DNA of 8,508 bases from an uncultured Microbacteriaceae bacterium (GTDB lineage Bacteria; Actinomycetota; Actinomycetes; Actinomycetales; Microbacteriaceae). A program made the translations under genes and the position numbers. The DNA lies in assembly GCA_937896185.1 (NCBI GenBank), contig CALBMG010000055.1:1-8508 (forward strand), given 5' to 3'. Shown piece after piece: positions 1 through 6,669 of the stretch. The notes beneath the pieces are model-generated. The model saw nothing but the letters and a program-made list of their open reading frames with translations. It had not been told where the DNA came from and did no database searches. Positions within the stretch are counted from its first letter, which is position 1. The number at the start of each line of letters is the position of its first letter.

Positions 1-1
1 G

Positions 2-862
2 GTGCACAAGGCGATTGGCGACCAACTGATCTGCGTCTTCGTCGACCACGGGCTTCTGCGCGCGGGCGAGCGCGAACAGGTCGAGCGTGATTTCGTTGCG
101 GCGACCGGCGTGCGACTCGTCACGATTGATGCGGTCGACACGTTCCTTCGCGAACTCAAGGGAATTACCGATCCCGAAGAGAAGCGGAAGATTATTGGTC
201 GCGAATTTATTCGTGCGTTCGAGGCGGCCGAGAAGGACCTCGTCGCCGAAGCGGCGAACTCGGGCAAGCAGGTCAAGTACCTGGTCCAGGGCACGCTGTA
301 CCCCGACGTCGTCGAGAGCGGTGGCGGTTCGGGCACTGCGACGATCAAGTCGCACCACAACGTGGGTGGGCTTCCCGAGGACCTCAACTTCTCGCTGGTC
401 GAGCCCTTGCGCGAACTGTTCAAGGACGAGGTTCGTGCCATCGGCCGCGAACTGGGACTCCCCGAAGCCATCGTGGGGCGTCAGCCGTTCCCCGGGCCCG
501 GCCTCGGTATTCGTATCGTCGGCGAGGTGACGAAGGAACGTTTGGACACTCTGCGTGCCGCCGACGTGATCGTTCGTGAGGAACTCACCGCCGCCGGTCT
601 GGATAAGTCGATTTGGCAGTGCCCCGTCGTGTTGCTGGCCGATGTTCGCTCGGTGGGTGTCCAAGGCGACGGCCGCACCTATGGTCACCCCATCGTGTTG
701 CGTCCCGTGTCCAGCGAAGATGCGATGACCGCCGACTGGACCCGTGTGCCGTACGACGTGTTGGCCAAAATTTCGAACCGCATCACCAACGAAGTGAAGG
801 ACATCAACCGCGTTGTGCTCGACGTCACGTCGAAGCCGCCGGGAACTATTGAGTGGGAGTAA
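2..862 (+). CDS. guaA: GMP synthase (glutamine-hydrolysing), C-terminal part; 5' end outside window
   Basis: GuaA makes GMP from XMP, ATP and glutamine, the last step of guanine nucleotide synthesis, in the cytoplasm. The 286 visible codons cover most of the ATP-pyrophosphatase domain and the whole C-terminal dimerisation domain. The leading GTG is an internal Val: the text opens as VHKAIGDQL then VFVDHGLLR (residues 12-20), which in the family follows the SGGVDSS P-loop directly. That P-loop and the glutamine amidotransferase domain must lie upstream of the window. Visible hallmarks are [12 protein letters not shown] (95-106), [10 protein letters not shown] (116-125), the [10 protein letters not shown] segment (163-172), a [10 protein letters not shown] loop (221-230) and the family-typical ending PPGTIEWE before TAA at 860-862. 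Full-length GuaA is about 520 residues, so slightly over half is present. No frameshift is seen. The gene converges on the Bax1-I gene across a shared hairpin. Confidence 0.97.
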   Translation: MHKAIGDQLICVFVDHGLLRAGEREQVERDFVAATGVRLVTIDAVDTFLRELKGITDPEEKRKIIGREFIRAFEAAEKDLVAEAANSGKQVKYLVQGTLYPDVVESGGGSGTATIKSHHNVGGLPEDLNFSLVEPLRELFKDEVRAIGRELGLPEAIVGRQPFPGPGLGIRIVGEVTKERLDTLRAADVIVREELTAAGLDKSIWQCPVVLLADVRSVGVQGDGRTYGHPIVLRPVSSEDAMTADWTRVPYDVLAKISNRITNEVKDINRVVLDVTSKPPGTIEWE

Positions 863-874
863 TCCCCACACGCT

Positions 875-907
875 GAAGGCCCCGAGGATGTTCTCCTCGG
901 GGCCTTC
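875..907. terminator. Bidirectional intrinsic terminator between convergent genes
   Basis: A perfect 14-bp inverted repeat pairs 875-888 with 894-907 around a 5-base loop (889-893). It begins 12 bases after the guaA stop and ends 21 bases before the stop of the minus-strand Bax1-I gene, where a terminator serving both strands is expected. The stem is very G+C-rich (it contains GGCCCCGAGG). Neither side has a run of T, which is common for actinobacterial terminators. Confidence 0.8.
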
Positions 908-928
908 GACGTATGTGCGGTGTGGCGC

Positions 929-1753
929 TTACTCGCGGGTGATGGCGAGCATGCGCAGGATCTCGGTGTACAGCCACACGACGGTGACCATGATGCCGAA
1001 AGCTCCCTGCCATGCGTACACGCGGGGTGCGCCTCGTTCGACACCGACCTTGATCGACTCAAAGTCCATGACGAGCGAATACGCGGCGAGGAATACGACG
1101 ACCACACCGAGGACGAGGCCCAGGGGGATGCCGGCGATTTCCAGCGAACGCATGCCCCACGTCATGCCAGGCATTGCACCGGTCATCATGAGGATCATGT
1201 TGACGAGCGAGAACACGGCGTAACCGATGATCGCCATGGTGACGATCTTGTTCATGCGCGGGGTGGCACGGAACTTGCCCGACAGGAACAGGAACAGTGT
1301 CACGCCGACGACGGCGAGGGTGCCGACGATGGCTTGGGTCACGATTCCGTCGTACATGCTGTTGAAGAACATCGACAGGGCGCCCAGTGCGATGCCCTCG
1401 AATGCGGCGTACGCCAGCACGAGTGCGGGCGAGGGGGTCTTCTTGAAAATATTGACCATTGCCAGTACGAACGCGATGATCAGACCGGGCAGCATCAGTG
1501 CGGGGATGACCCAACCGACTGCGGCACCGGCGACCAGTACTGCGAACGATACGAGGGTCTTAACGATGGTGTCCTCGTAGGTCATGCGGCCGGTTTCGGC
1601 ACCGGTGGCTGCCGGCATGTCATATGCGGCTTCGAGGGTGTCGGCTGCGGGGGCGGTGTTCGCGCCTCGGCCGTACAGGTTCTCCAGCTGGTCGCGGGAA
1701 ACCTGTCCGGGACGGAACGCGGCGGAACGCGAGAATGCGGGATTCGAGCTCAT
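929..1753 (-). CDS. Bax inhibitor-1/YccA (Bax1-I) family multi-pass membrane protein
   Basis: This 274-residue protein belongs to the BI-1/TMBIM superfamily, actinobacterial Bax1-I branch. Structurally studied relatives such as Bacillus YetJ are pH-sensitive calcium leak channels; the physiological role in Actinobacteria is not established. The first 60 or so residues form a soluble, low-complexity N-terminus, followed by the branch motif MTYEDTIVKT (57-66). I count seven hydrophobic segments at about 64-82, 86-103, 108-128, 137-156, 166-190, 205-228 and 248-268. Asp230 (VMDFESI) and Glu264 (LYTEIL) lie near the ends of the last two segments and probably correspond to the paired acidic residues of the calcium pore; that alignment is by eye. 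The ATG is preceded by AAGGAG four bases upstream. It lies 75 bases downstream of the DUF4190-type gene on the same strand and has its own likely -10 box, so it may be transcribed both alone and by readthrough. Confidence 0.93.
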   Translation of the reverse strand: MSSNPAFSRSAAFRPGQVSRDQLENLYGRGANTAPAADTLEAAYDMPAATGAETGRMTYEDTIVKTLVSFAVLVAGAAVGWVIPALMLPGLIIAFVLAMVNIFKKTPSPALVLAYAAFEGIALGALSMFFNSMYDGIVTQAIVGTLAVVGVTLFLFLSGKFRATPRMNKIVTMAIIGYAVFSLVNMILMMTGAMPGMTWGMRSLEIAGIPLGLVLGVVVVFLAAYSLVMDFESIKVGVERGAPRVYAWQGAFGIMVTVVWLYTEILRMLAITRE

Positions 1754-1757
1754 GATT

Positions 1758-1763
1758 CTCCTT
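1758..1763 (-). promoter_or_regulatory. Ribosome binding site of the Bax1-I gene
   Basis: The minus strand reads AAGGAG, then AATC, then the ATG at 1753. This is a strong Shine-Dalgarno at a slightly short spacing. It fixes this start and is one of only two clear Shine-Dalgarno sites in the window. Confidence 0.75.
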
Positions 1764-1783
1764 CAGGTGAATTCGATACATCC

Positions 1784-1789
1784 AGTGTA
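1784..1789 (-). promoter_or_regulatory. Candidate -10 box of the Bax1-I gene
   Basis: The minus strand reads TACACT, a TANNNT match, 30 bases upstream of the ATG. A start about seven bases downstream would give a leader of roughly 24 bases that contains the AAGGAG site. No good -35 box is seen; only a T-rich stretch (AGTTTTC) lies at about the right distance. Confidence 0.45.
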
Positions 1790-1828
1790 AACACGGCAGG
1801 GCCGCGAAAACTATGAAACAGCTGTGAG

Positions 1829-2065
1829 TTACAGTTCGACCCACCACAGCCACAACAGCACACCGCAGACCATCCACAGGGTCAGGTTGACCCACCCCAA
1901 CACGAACGCGGCCAGCGCCATGCGTCGGCCACCTTCGCGGGTGCGGCGGATCTGTTCCGTGGCAAACCATCCCAGCGGCAAAGCCATGGGTGACAGCATG
2001 CATCCGAGTACGAACGACATCACGGCTAGCGGGTTTACTTTCCGCTTTACCGTGGTCTTTTCCAT
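1829..2065 (-). CDS. Small two-helix membrane protein, DUF4190-type
   Basis: This 78-residue protein has two hydrophobic helices, at about 12-35 and 49-74, joined by a basic, glycine-containing loop QIRRTREGGRRMA (38-50). Its N-terminus is positively charged (MEKTTVKRKVNP). The pattern of a helix starting NPLAVMSFVLG, then ...QIRRTREGGRRMALAAFVLGW is that of DUF4190 proteins, whose function is unknown. The end is Trp-rich (LWLWWVEL). By charge, the N-terminus and loop should be cytoplasmic. There is no Shine-Dalgarno before the ATG; a TAGAGT -10 box ends exactly six bases before it, which suggests a leaderless transcript. It is divergent from the helicase gene and precedes the Bax1-I gene on the same strand. 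Confidence 0.8.
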   Translation of the reverse strand: MEKTTVKRKVNPLAVMSFVLGCMLSPMALPLGWFATEQIRRTREGGRRMALAAFVLGWVNLTLWMVCGVLLWLWWVEL

Positions 2066-2071
2066 GTCGAC

Positions 2072-2099
2072 ACTCTAACCCTGCGTCAGTCCGTGTCGG
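2072..2099 (-). promoter_or_regulatory. Leaderless-type promoter of the DUF4190-type gene
   Basis: On the minus strand a -10 box TAGAGT (2077 down to 2072) is followed by GTCGAC and then directly by the ATG at 2065, so transcription should start at or next to the A of the start codon. Sixteen bases further upstream lies CCGACA (2099 down to 2094), matching TTGACA at 4 of 6 positions. The element overlaps the upstream alternative GTG (2093) of the divergent helicase gene. Confidence 0.55.
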
Positions 2100-2109
2100 A
2101 GGAGCAACC

Positions 2110-2115
2110 TAAACT
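2110..2115 (+). promoter_or_regulatory. Candidate -10 box of pcrA
   Basis: TAAACT fits TANNNT and ends ten bases before the ATG at 2126. Transcription would begin around 2122-2124, giving a leader of only 2-4 bases. No convincing -35 box is visible. If this is the main promoter, the in-frame GTG at 2093 would lie outside the transcript. Confidence 0.4.
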
Positions 2116-2125
2116 TGTCAACGAC

Positions 2126-4501
2126 ATGACGACGCTTTTTGACGACAACCTTTTCTCGCCCGCACCCCACGGAATTGACCCCGCCGACCCCCTGTTGGTG
2201 GGGTTGAACCCGGCACAGTTGCGTGCTGTCACGCACCGTGGGCCCGCCTTGCTGATCGTGGCAGGAGCCGGTTCGGGTAAGACGTCGGTGTTGACGCGTC
2301 GCATCGCATTGTTGTTGAAGAACCGCGAGGCGTGGCCCAGCCAGATCCTGGCGATTACATTCACCAACAAGGCTGCAGCCGAGATGCGGGAACGCATCGG
2401 TGCGTTGATTGGGGTGGACGAGGCGAACCAGATGTGGATTTCAACCTTCCACTCAGCCTGTGTGCGAATTCTGCGACGCGAGGCGGAACGTTTCGGTTTC
2501 AGTTCGTCGTTCACGATTTACGACTCGGCTGATTCAAAGTCGCTGATCAAGCGGATTATCAAGGAATACGAGGCTGACACCCTGGGGCTGACCCCGGGCA
2601 GTGTCATGTCCAAAATGTCCAAGCTGAAGAACGAACTGGTGGACTGCGACCAGTTTGCACGCACCGTGAACTCGGATGACCCCAACGAGGTCATGTTCCT
2701 CGAAATGTGGCGCAAGTACACGTCGGAACTGCGTCGGGCAAACGCCTTCGACTTTGACGACCTGATCGGTCAGACCGTGTTCCTGTTCCGTGCGTTCCCC
2801 GAAATTCGGGCCCTGTATCAGCGTCGATTCCGTCACTTGCTGGTCGACGAGTACCAGGACACGAACCACGCGCAGTACGCCCTGATCTATGAATTGACGC
2901 GACCGGTCGAACCCGAATATGTGACACCCGATACCCCGCCGAAACTCGTCGAGATGGACGGCTCAATCAAGGCCGCCTCGCTGACAGTGGTGGGTGACAG
3001 CGACCAGTCGATTTATGCGTTCCGTGGGGCGGACATCCGCAATATTCTCGAATTCGAACGGGACTTCCCCGGAACCGACGTGGTGTTGCTGGAACAGAAC
3101 TACCGTTCGAGCCAGAACATCCTCGACGCCGCGAACGCGGTCATTTCGAATAACTTTGACACCTCGCGTGCAAAGAACCTGTTCACCGAGAGCGGCGCCG
3201 GTGCGCAAATTGTGGGGTTCACCGGTGTGACCGCGCACGACGAAGCCCAGTTTGTCGCCGACGAGGTCCACGCCCTGCATGACAGTGGTGTGGCGTATCG
3301 CGACATGGCGGTGTTCTATCGCACGAACTCGCAGACCCGCGCCTTGGAAGAAATCCTGATGCGCGCGGCCGTGCCCTACAAGCTTCTGGGTGGCACAAAG
3401 TTCTATGAACGCGCCGAAATCAAGGACGTGATGGCGTACCTCATCGCCGTCGCAAACCCGCAGGATGCCCTGGCGCACCGCCGCATCCTGAACACCCCGA
3501 AGCGCGGTATCGGCCCCGCCTCGGAAACTCAGATTCAGAGCTTTGCCGACCGCGAGGGCATCACGTTCCGCGAAGCCCTTTCCCGTTCGGGCGAATTGGG
3601 GCTCGGCCCGAAACTCACCGCCGCAGTGCGCGAGCTCGCGCACCTGTTGGACACGGTGACCGCGACGGTCGCCACCGCAAAGGTTGTCGACGTGTTGCTC
3701 GCCCTGCTGGAGGGCACCGGGTACCTGTCGTTGCTGCAGAACAGCCGTGACCCCCAGGAAAACGCGCGCGCCGAAAACGTCGAGGAACTTGTGGGTGTTA
3801 CCCGCGAATTCCAGGTGAAGTCGCCCGACGGCACGTTGCTGGACTTCCTCACCGAGGTGGCGCTGGTGTCGGCCGTCGACGACATGGACGACGAATCCGG
3901 TTCGGTGAACCTCATGACACTTCACACGGCCAAGGGTCTGGAATTCGATGCCGTGTTCATTACCGGTGTCGAGGAACTGATCCTGCCGCACAAGATGGCG
4001 TTGATCGAGGCCGGCGGAATCAACGAGGAACGTCGACTGTTTTATGTGGGCATCACGCGTGCCCGCAAGCGGTTGTTCTTGTCGTTGGCGACATCGCGCG
4101 CGACGTTCGGTGAAATCAGTGTCGCCATGCCCAGTCGTTTCCTTGACGAAATTCCCGCACACCTGATTGCGTGGCGCGAAAACCAGCGAGCAGTTCGCGG
4201 CGGTGGCGGTTTCGGTGGCGGAAACGGCAGCGGTTATTCCGGTGGCTATTCCTCGGGAAGTGGTTACGGGCTCGAGCGCAGCAAACCGAAAACGGAATGG
4301 ACGGGCACGGTCACGCGCGAGGTGCGCGATAACTCCGAGCTGGAAATTGGTGTGGGCGACCGCATCCGCCACACCGACTTCGGCGACGGTCGCGTGTTGG
4401 CGGTCACGGGCGAGGGTGCCAAACGCATCGCCGAGGTGCAGTTCTCGCAGGCGGGCAAGAAAAAACTGCTCATCAAAATCGCGCCCATCGAAAAGCTGTA
4501 A
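2126..4501 (+). CDS. pcrA: ATP-dependent DNA helicase PcrA/UvrD1 (superfamily 1A)
   Basis: A 3'-to-5' DNA helicase/translocase of the UvrD/Rep family for repair and for clearing DNA-bound obstacles. All SF1A motifs are present (791 residues counted from ATG 2126): Walker A AGAGSGKT (46-53), Ia with TFTNKAA (83-89), Walker B VDEYQD (240-245), III GDSDQSIYAFRG (290-301), IV EQNYRS (323-328), V TLHTAKGLEFD (598-608) and VI RRLFYVGITRARKR (636-649). A glycine/serine linker (about 691-715) leads to a C-terminal Tudor-like module (about 742-791) ending APIEKL, which in PcrA binds RNA polymerase. An insert of roughly 20 residues lies between motifs II and III. I prefer ATG 2126 because homologues start near an MxxLFDD motif. 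The in-frame GTG at 2093 adds 11 residues, has no Shine-Dalgarno and overlaps the divergent promoter. The position before sucC matches mycobacterial uvrD1. Confidence 0.95.
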   Translation: MTTLFDDNLFSPAPHGIDPADPLLVGLNPAQLRAVTHRGPALLIVAGAGSGKTSVLTRRIALLLKNREAWPSQILAITFTNKAAAEMRERIGALIGVDEANQMWISTFHSACVRILRREAERFGFSSSFTIYDSADSKSLIKRIIKEYEADTLGLTPGSVMSKMSKLKNELVDCDQFARTVNSDDPNEVMFLEMWRKYTSELRRANAFDFDDLIGQTVFLFRAFPEIRALYQRRFRHLLVDEYQDTNHAQYALIYELTRPVEPEYVTPDTPPKLVEMDGSIKAASLTVVGDSDQSIYAFRGADIRNILEFERDFPGTDVVLLEQNYRSSQNILDAANAVISNNFDTSRAKNLFTESGAGAQIVGFTGVTAHDEAQFVADEVHALHDSGVAYRDMAVFYRTNSQTRALEEILMRAAVPYKLLGGTKFYERAEIKDVMAYLIAVANPQDALAHRRILNTPKRGIGPASETQIQSFADREGITFREALSRSGELGLGPKLTAAVRELAHLLDTVTATVATAKVVDVLLALLEGTGYLSLLQNSRDPQENARAENVEELVGVTREFQVKSPDGTLLDFLTEVALVSAVDDMDDESGSVNLMTLHTAKGLEFDAVFITGVEELILPHKMALIEAGGINEERRLFYVGITRARKRLFLSLATSRATFGEISVAMPSRFLDEIPAHLIAWRENQRAVRGGGGFGGGNGSGYSGGYSSGSGYGLERSKPKTEWTGTVTREVRDNSELEIGVGDRIRHTDFGDGRVLAVTGEGAKRIAEVQFSQAGKKKLLIKIAPIEKL

Positions 4502-4608
4502 TTTCTGTGCCACCTTCGGCAAGTCGTGCGCGGGTGCAACGGTAGGCTAGTTGACGGTCGTGTGGCATGGGGCCCCGACCACTATGTCTCATTGTCGATT
4601 GGATAACG
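4502..4608 (+). promoter_or_regulatory. pcrA-sucC intergenic region with candidate sucC promoter
   Basis: This 107-base gap probably holds the promoter of the sucC-sucD-perM operon. TAGGCT at 4543-4548 fits the TANNNT -10 pattern, with a start expected near 4555 and a leader of about 54 bases; no good -35 box precedes it. Within that leader GGTCG (4556-4560) can pair with CGACC (4576-4580) around an inner GGGGCCCC palindrome (4569-4576). This may be a short leader hairpin or a weak pcrA terminator. No recognised riboswitch pattern is visible. Confidence 0.4.
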
Positions 4609-5772
4609 GTGGATCTTTACGAGTACCAGGCCCGCGATATGTTCGAAAAGCACGGCGTTCCCGTGCTTCGCGGCATCGTTGCTGACACCCCCGCAGAGGC
4701 CAAGGCCGCTGCCGAAGAAATCGGCGGCGTCACCGTCGTCAAGGCTCAGGTCAAGACCGGTGGTCGCGGCAAGGCTGGCGGCGTCAAGGTCGCAAAGACT
4801 GCCGACGAAGCCTATGCCGCAGCCGAAGCGATTCTGGGCCTCGACATCAAGGGCCACGTTGTGAAGCGCGTCATGGTTGCTCAGGGTGCTCGTATCGCCC
4901 AGGAATACTACTTCTCGGTGCTACTCGACCGCGCCAACCGTTCGTACCTTTCGCTCTGCTCGTACGAGGGTGGAATGGAAATCGAACAGCTCGCTGTCGA
5001 ACGCCCCGAGGCTCTCGCCAAGGTCGAGGTTGACCCCAGCACCGGCATCGACCTGGCCAAGGCCACCGAGATCGCGATTGCCGCGAAGTTCCCTGCCGAG
5101 CTCGTCGACAAGGTTGCCGCCGTGTTCGTGCAGCTGTACGGCGTGTACGTGGCCGAGGACGCCGCTCTGGTCGAGGTCAACCCTCTCGTTCTGACCGAAC
5201 AGGGCGACATCCTCGCGCTCGATGGCAAGGTCACCTTGGACGAGAACGCTGGTTTCCGTCACGCAGACCACGAAGCCCTCGAGGACAAGGCCGCAGCCGA
5301 CCCTCTCGAAGCAAAGGCCAAGCAGCACGACCTCAACTATGTGAAGCTCGATGGCGAGGTCGGAATCATCGGTAACGGTGCAGGTCTGGTCATGTCGACC
5401 CTCGACGTTGTTGCCTATGCCGGCGAGAACCACGGTGGTGTTCGCCCCGCAAACTTCCTCGACATCGGTGGTGGAGCCTCGGCCGAGGTCATGGCTGCTG
5501 GTCTGGACGTCATCCTCGGTGACCCCCAGGTGAAGAGCGTTTTCGTGAACGTCTTCGGTGGCATCACAGCCTGTGACGCTGTCGCCAACGGCATTGTTGC
5601 TGCTCTCGACATCCTCGGCGATGCCGCGACGAAGCCCCTCGTGGTGCGTCTCGACGGCAACAGTGTCGAAGAGGGACGTCAGATTCTGGCTGCCCGCAAC
5701 CACCCCCTCGTAACCCTGGCCACCACGATGGATGACGGCGCCGATCGCGCCGCCGCCCTGGCAGCAAAGTAA
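4609..5772 (+). CDS. sucC: Succinyl-CoA synthetase (ADP/GDP-forming) subunit beta
   Basis: SucC pairs with SucD to interconvert succinyl-CoA plus NDP and phosphate with succinate, CoA and NTP, the substrate-level phosphorylation step of the TCA cycle. The 387-residue length is normal. The N-terminal ATP-grasp domain shows [10 protein letters not shown] at the start, VVKAQV with Lys45, the GGRGKAGG loop (51-58), and likely Mg-nucleotide ligands Asn191 (EVNPL) and Asp205 (LALDGKV). The C-terminal ligase domain has DIGGGAS (285-291) and NVFGGIT (314-320) next to the active site. The GTG at 4609 is chosen because families begin at xDLYEYQ. An ATG 14 codons upstream (4567) is in frame but adds an atypical extension. 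The Shine-Dalgarno is weak (GGA five bases before GTG). ATP or GTP preference cannot be read from the sequence. Stop TAA at 5770-5772. Confidence 0.97.
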   Translation: MDLYEYQARDMFEKHGVPVLRGIVADTPAEAKAAAEEIGGVTVVKAQVKTGGRGKAGGVKVAKTADEAYAAAEAILGLDIKGHVVKRVMVAQGARIAQEYYFSVLLDRANRSYLSLCSYEGGMEIEQLAVERPEALAKVEVDPSTGIDLAKATEIAIAAKFPAELVDKVAAVFVQLYGVYVAEDAALVEVNPLVLTEQGDILALDGKVTLDENAGFRHADHEALEDKAAADPLEAKAKQHDLNYVKLDGEVGIIGNGAGLVMSTLDVVAYAGENHGGVRPANFLDIGGGASAEVMAAGLDVILGDPQVKSVFVNVFGGITACDAVANGIVAALDILGDAATKPLVVRLDGNSVEEGRQILAARNHPLVTLATTMDDGADRAAALAAK

Positions 5773-5775
5773 GGA
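5771..5775 (+). promoter_or_regulatory. Ribosome binding site of sucD, overlapping the sucC stop
   Basis: AAGGA starts inside the TAA stop codon of sucC and sits seven bases before ATG 5783. This overlap suggests coupled translation of the two subunits and rules out the longer reading frame that opens inside sucC at 5732. Confidence 0.75.
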
Positions 5776-5782
5776 TCCGAAT

Positions 5783-6667
5783 ATGTCGATCTTCCTCAAC
5801 AAGGATTCACGTGTCATCGTTCAGGGCATCACAGGTGGTGAAGGCTCGAAGCACACCGCTCTGATGCTGAAGTCGGGCACCAACGTGGTCGGTGGCGTGA
5901 ACGCCCGCAAGGCTGGCACCACTGTCACTCACGGTGATGTCACTCTGCCCGTGTTTGGCACGGTCGAAGAGGCCATGCGCGAGACCGGCGCCAACGTGTC
6001 GGTTGTGTTTGTTCCCCCGGCTTTCGCCAAGGACGCCGCCATCGAGGCCGTTGACGCCGAGATGCCCCTCATCGTGGTCATCACCGAGGGCATCCCCGTG
6101 CAGGACACCGCCGAGTTCTGGGCATACGCCAAGAGCAAGGGCACCAGCCGCATCATCGGCCCCAACTGCCCCGGAATCATCACCCCCGGCGAGGCGCTGG
6201 CCGGCATCACCCCTGCGACTATCACCGGTTCGGGCCCCATCGGCCTCGTGTCGAAGTCGGGTACGTTGACGTACCAGATGATGTTCGAACTGCGAGACAT
6301 CGGTTTCTCGACCGCCATCGGCATCGGTGGTGACCCCATCGTGGGCACCACACACATCGACGCTTTGGCTGCATTCGAGGCTGACCCCGACACCAAGGCG
6401 ATTGTCATGATCGGTGAAATTGGTGGCGACGCCGAGGAACGTGCCGCGGACTACATCAAGGCCAACGTCACCAAGCCTGTCGTGGGCTATGTGGCGGGTT
6501 TCACCGCTCCGGAGGGCAAGACCATGGGCCACGCTGGCGCCATCGTGTCGGGCTCGTCGGGTACTGCGCAGGCGAAGAAGGAAGCCCTCGAGGCTGCTGG
6601 TGTTCGCGTGGGTAAGACCCCGAGCGAAACCGCGCGACTCATGCGCGAGGTCATCGCGGCTCTCTAG
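5783..6667 (+). CDS. sucD: Succinyl-CoA synthetase (ADP/GDP-forming) subunit alpha
   Basis: This is the CoA-binding and phosphohistidine-carrying subunit that completes the enzyme with SucC. It is 294 residues long, close to the usual 290 or so. The N-terminal CoA-binding Rossmann domain shows [13 protein letters not shown] (13-25), VVGGVN (35-40) and VPPAFAKDA (77-85). GPNCPGII lies at 126-133. The ligase domain carries GIGGDP (180-185), MIGEIGG (209-215) and the catalytic loop [10 protein letters not shown], in which His250 should be the phosphorylated residue. The gene begins ten bases after sucC with a good Shine-Dalgarno and ends at TAG 6665-6667, two bases before the next start, so it is clearly in an operon. 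C-ending codons dominate in sucC and sucD, in contrast to the following perM, which fits their higher expected expression. Confidence 0.97.
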   Translation: MSIFLNKDSRVIVQGITGGEGSKHTALMLKSGTNVVGGVNARKAGTTVTHGDVTLPVFGTVEEAMRETGANVSVVFVPPAFAKDAAIEAVDAEMPLIVVITEGIPVQDTAEFWAYAKSKGTSRIIGPNCPGIITPGEALAGITPATITGSGPIGLVSKSGTLTYQMMFELRDIGFSTAIGIGGDPIVGTTHIDALAAFEADPDTKAIVMIGEIGGDAEERAADYIKANVTKPVVGYVAGFTAPEGKTMGHAGAIVSGSSGTAQAKKEALEAAGVRVGKTPSETARLMREVIAAL

Positions 6668-6669
6668 TC

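Noticed and set aside
920..1816. A 298-codon plus-strand frame over the Bax1-I gene
   Set aside because: The product is a His/Asp/Glu/Gly-rich polar string without motifs, whereas the minus strand gives a coherent seven-helix membrane protein with a good Shine-Dalgarno.
1754..1828. Possible terminator between the DUF4190-type gene and the Bax1-I gene
   Set aside because: I found only trivial 3-base pairings in this gap. It is better explained as the Bax1-I promoter and leader.
2963..4522. A 519-codon open frame on the minus strand, antisense to pcrA
   Set aside because: It is a shadow of the pcrA codons in G+C-rich DNA: the protein is rich in His, Arg, Gly and Val without domain motifs, while the plus strand encodes every helicase motif. 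No promoter or Shine-Dalgarno supports it.
4567..4608. Upstream ATG giving a 14-residue longer SucC
   Set aside because: The extension ([14 protein letters not shown]) is not seen in the family, which begins at the DLYEYQ motif. The GTG at 4609 fits exactly.
5732..5782. Upstream ATG giving a 17-residue longer SucD
   Set aside because: It lies inside sucC. The ATG at 5783 has a well-spaced AAGGA and gives the family-typical [11 protein letters not shown] start.
4921..5817. A 298-codon minus-strand frame over sucC
   Set aside because: It is antisense to conserved SucC sequence, shows no recognisable domain and results from the C-ending codon bias of sucC.
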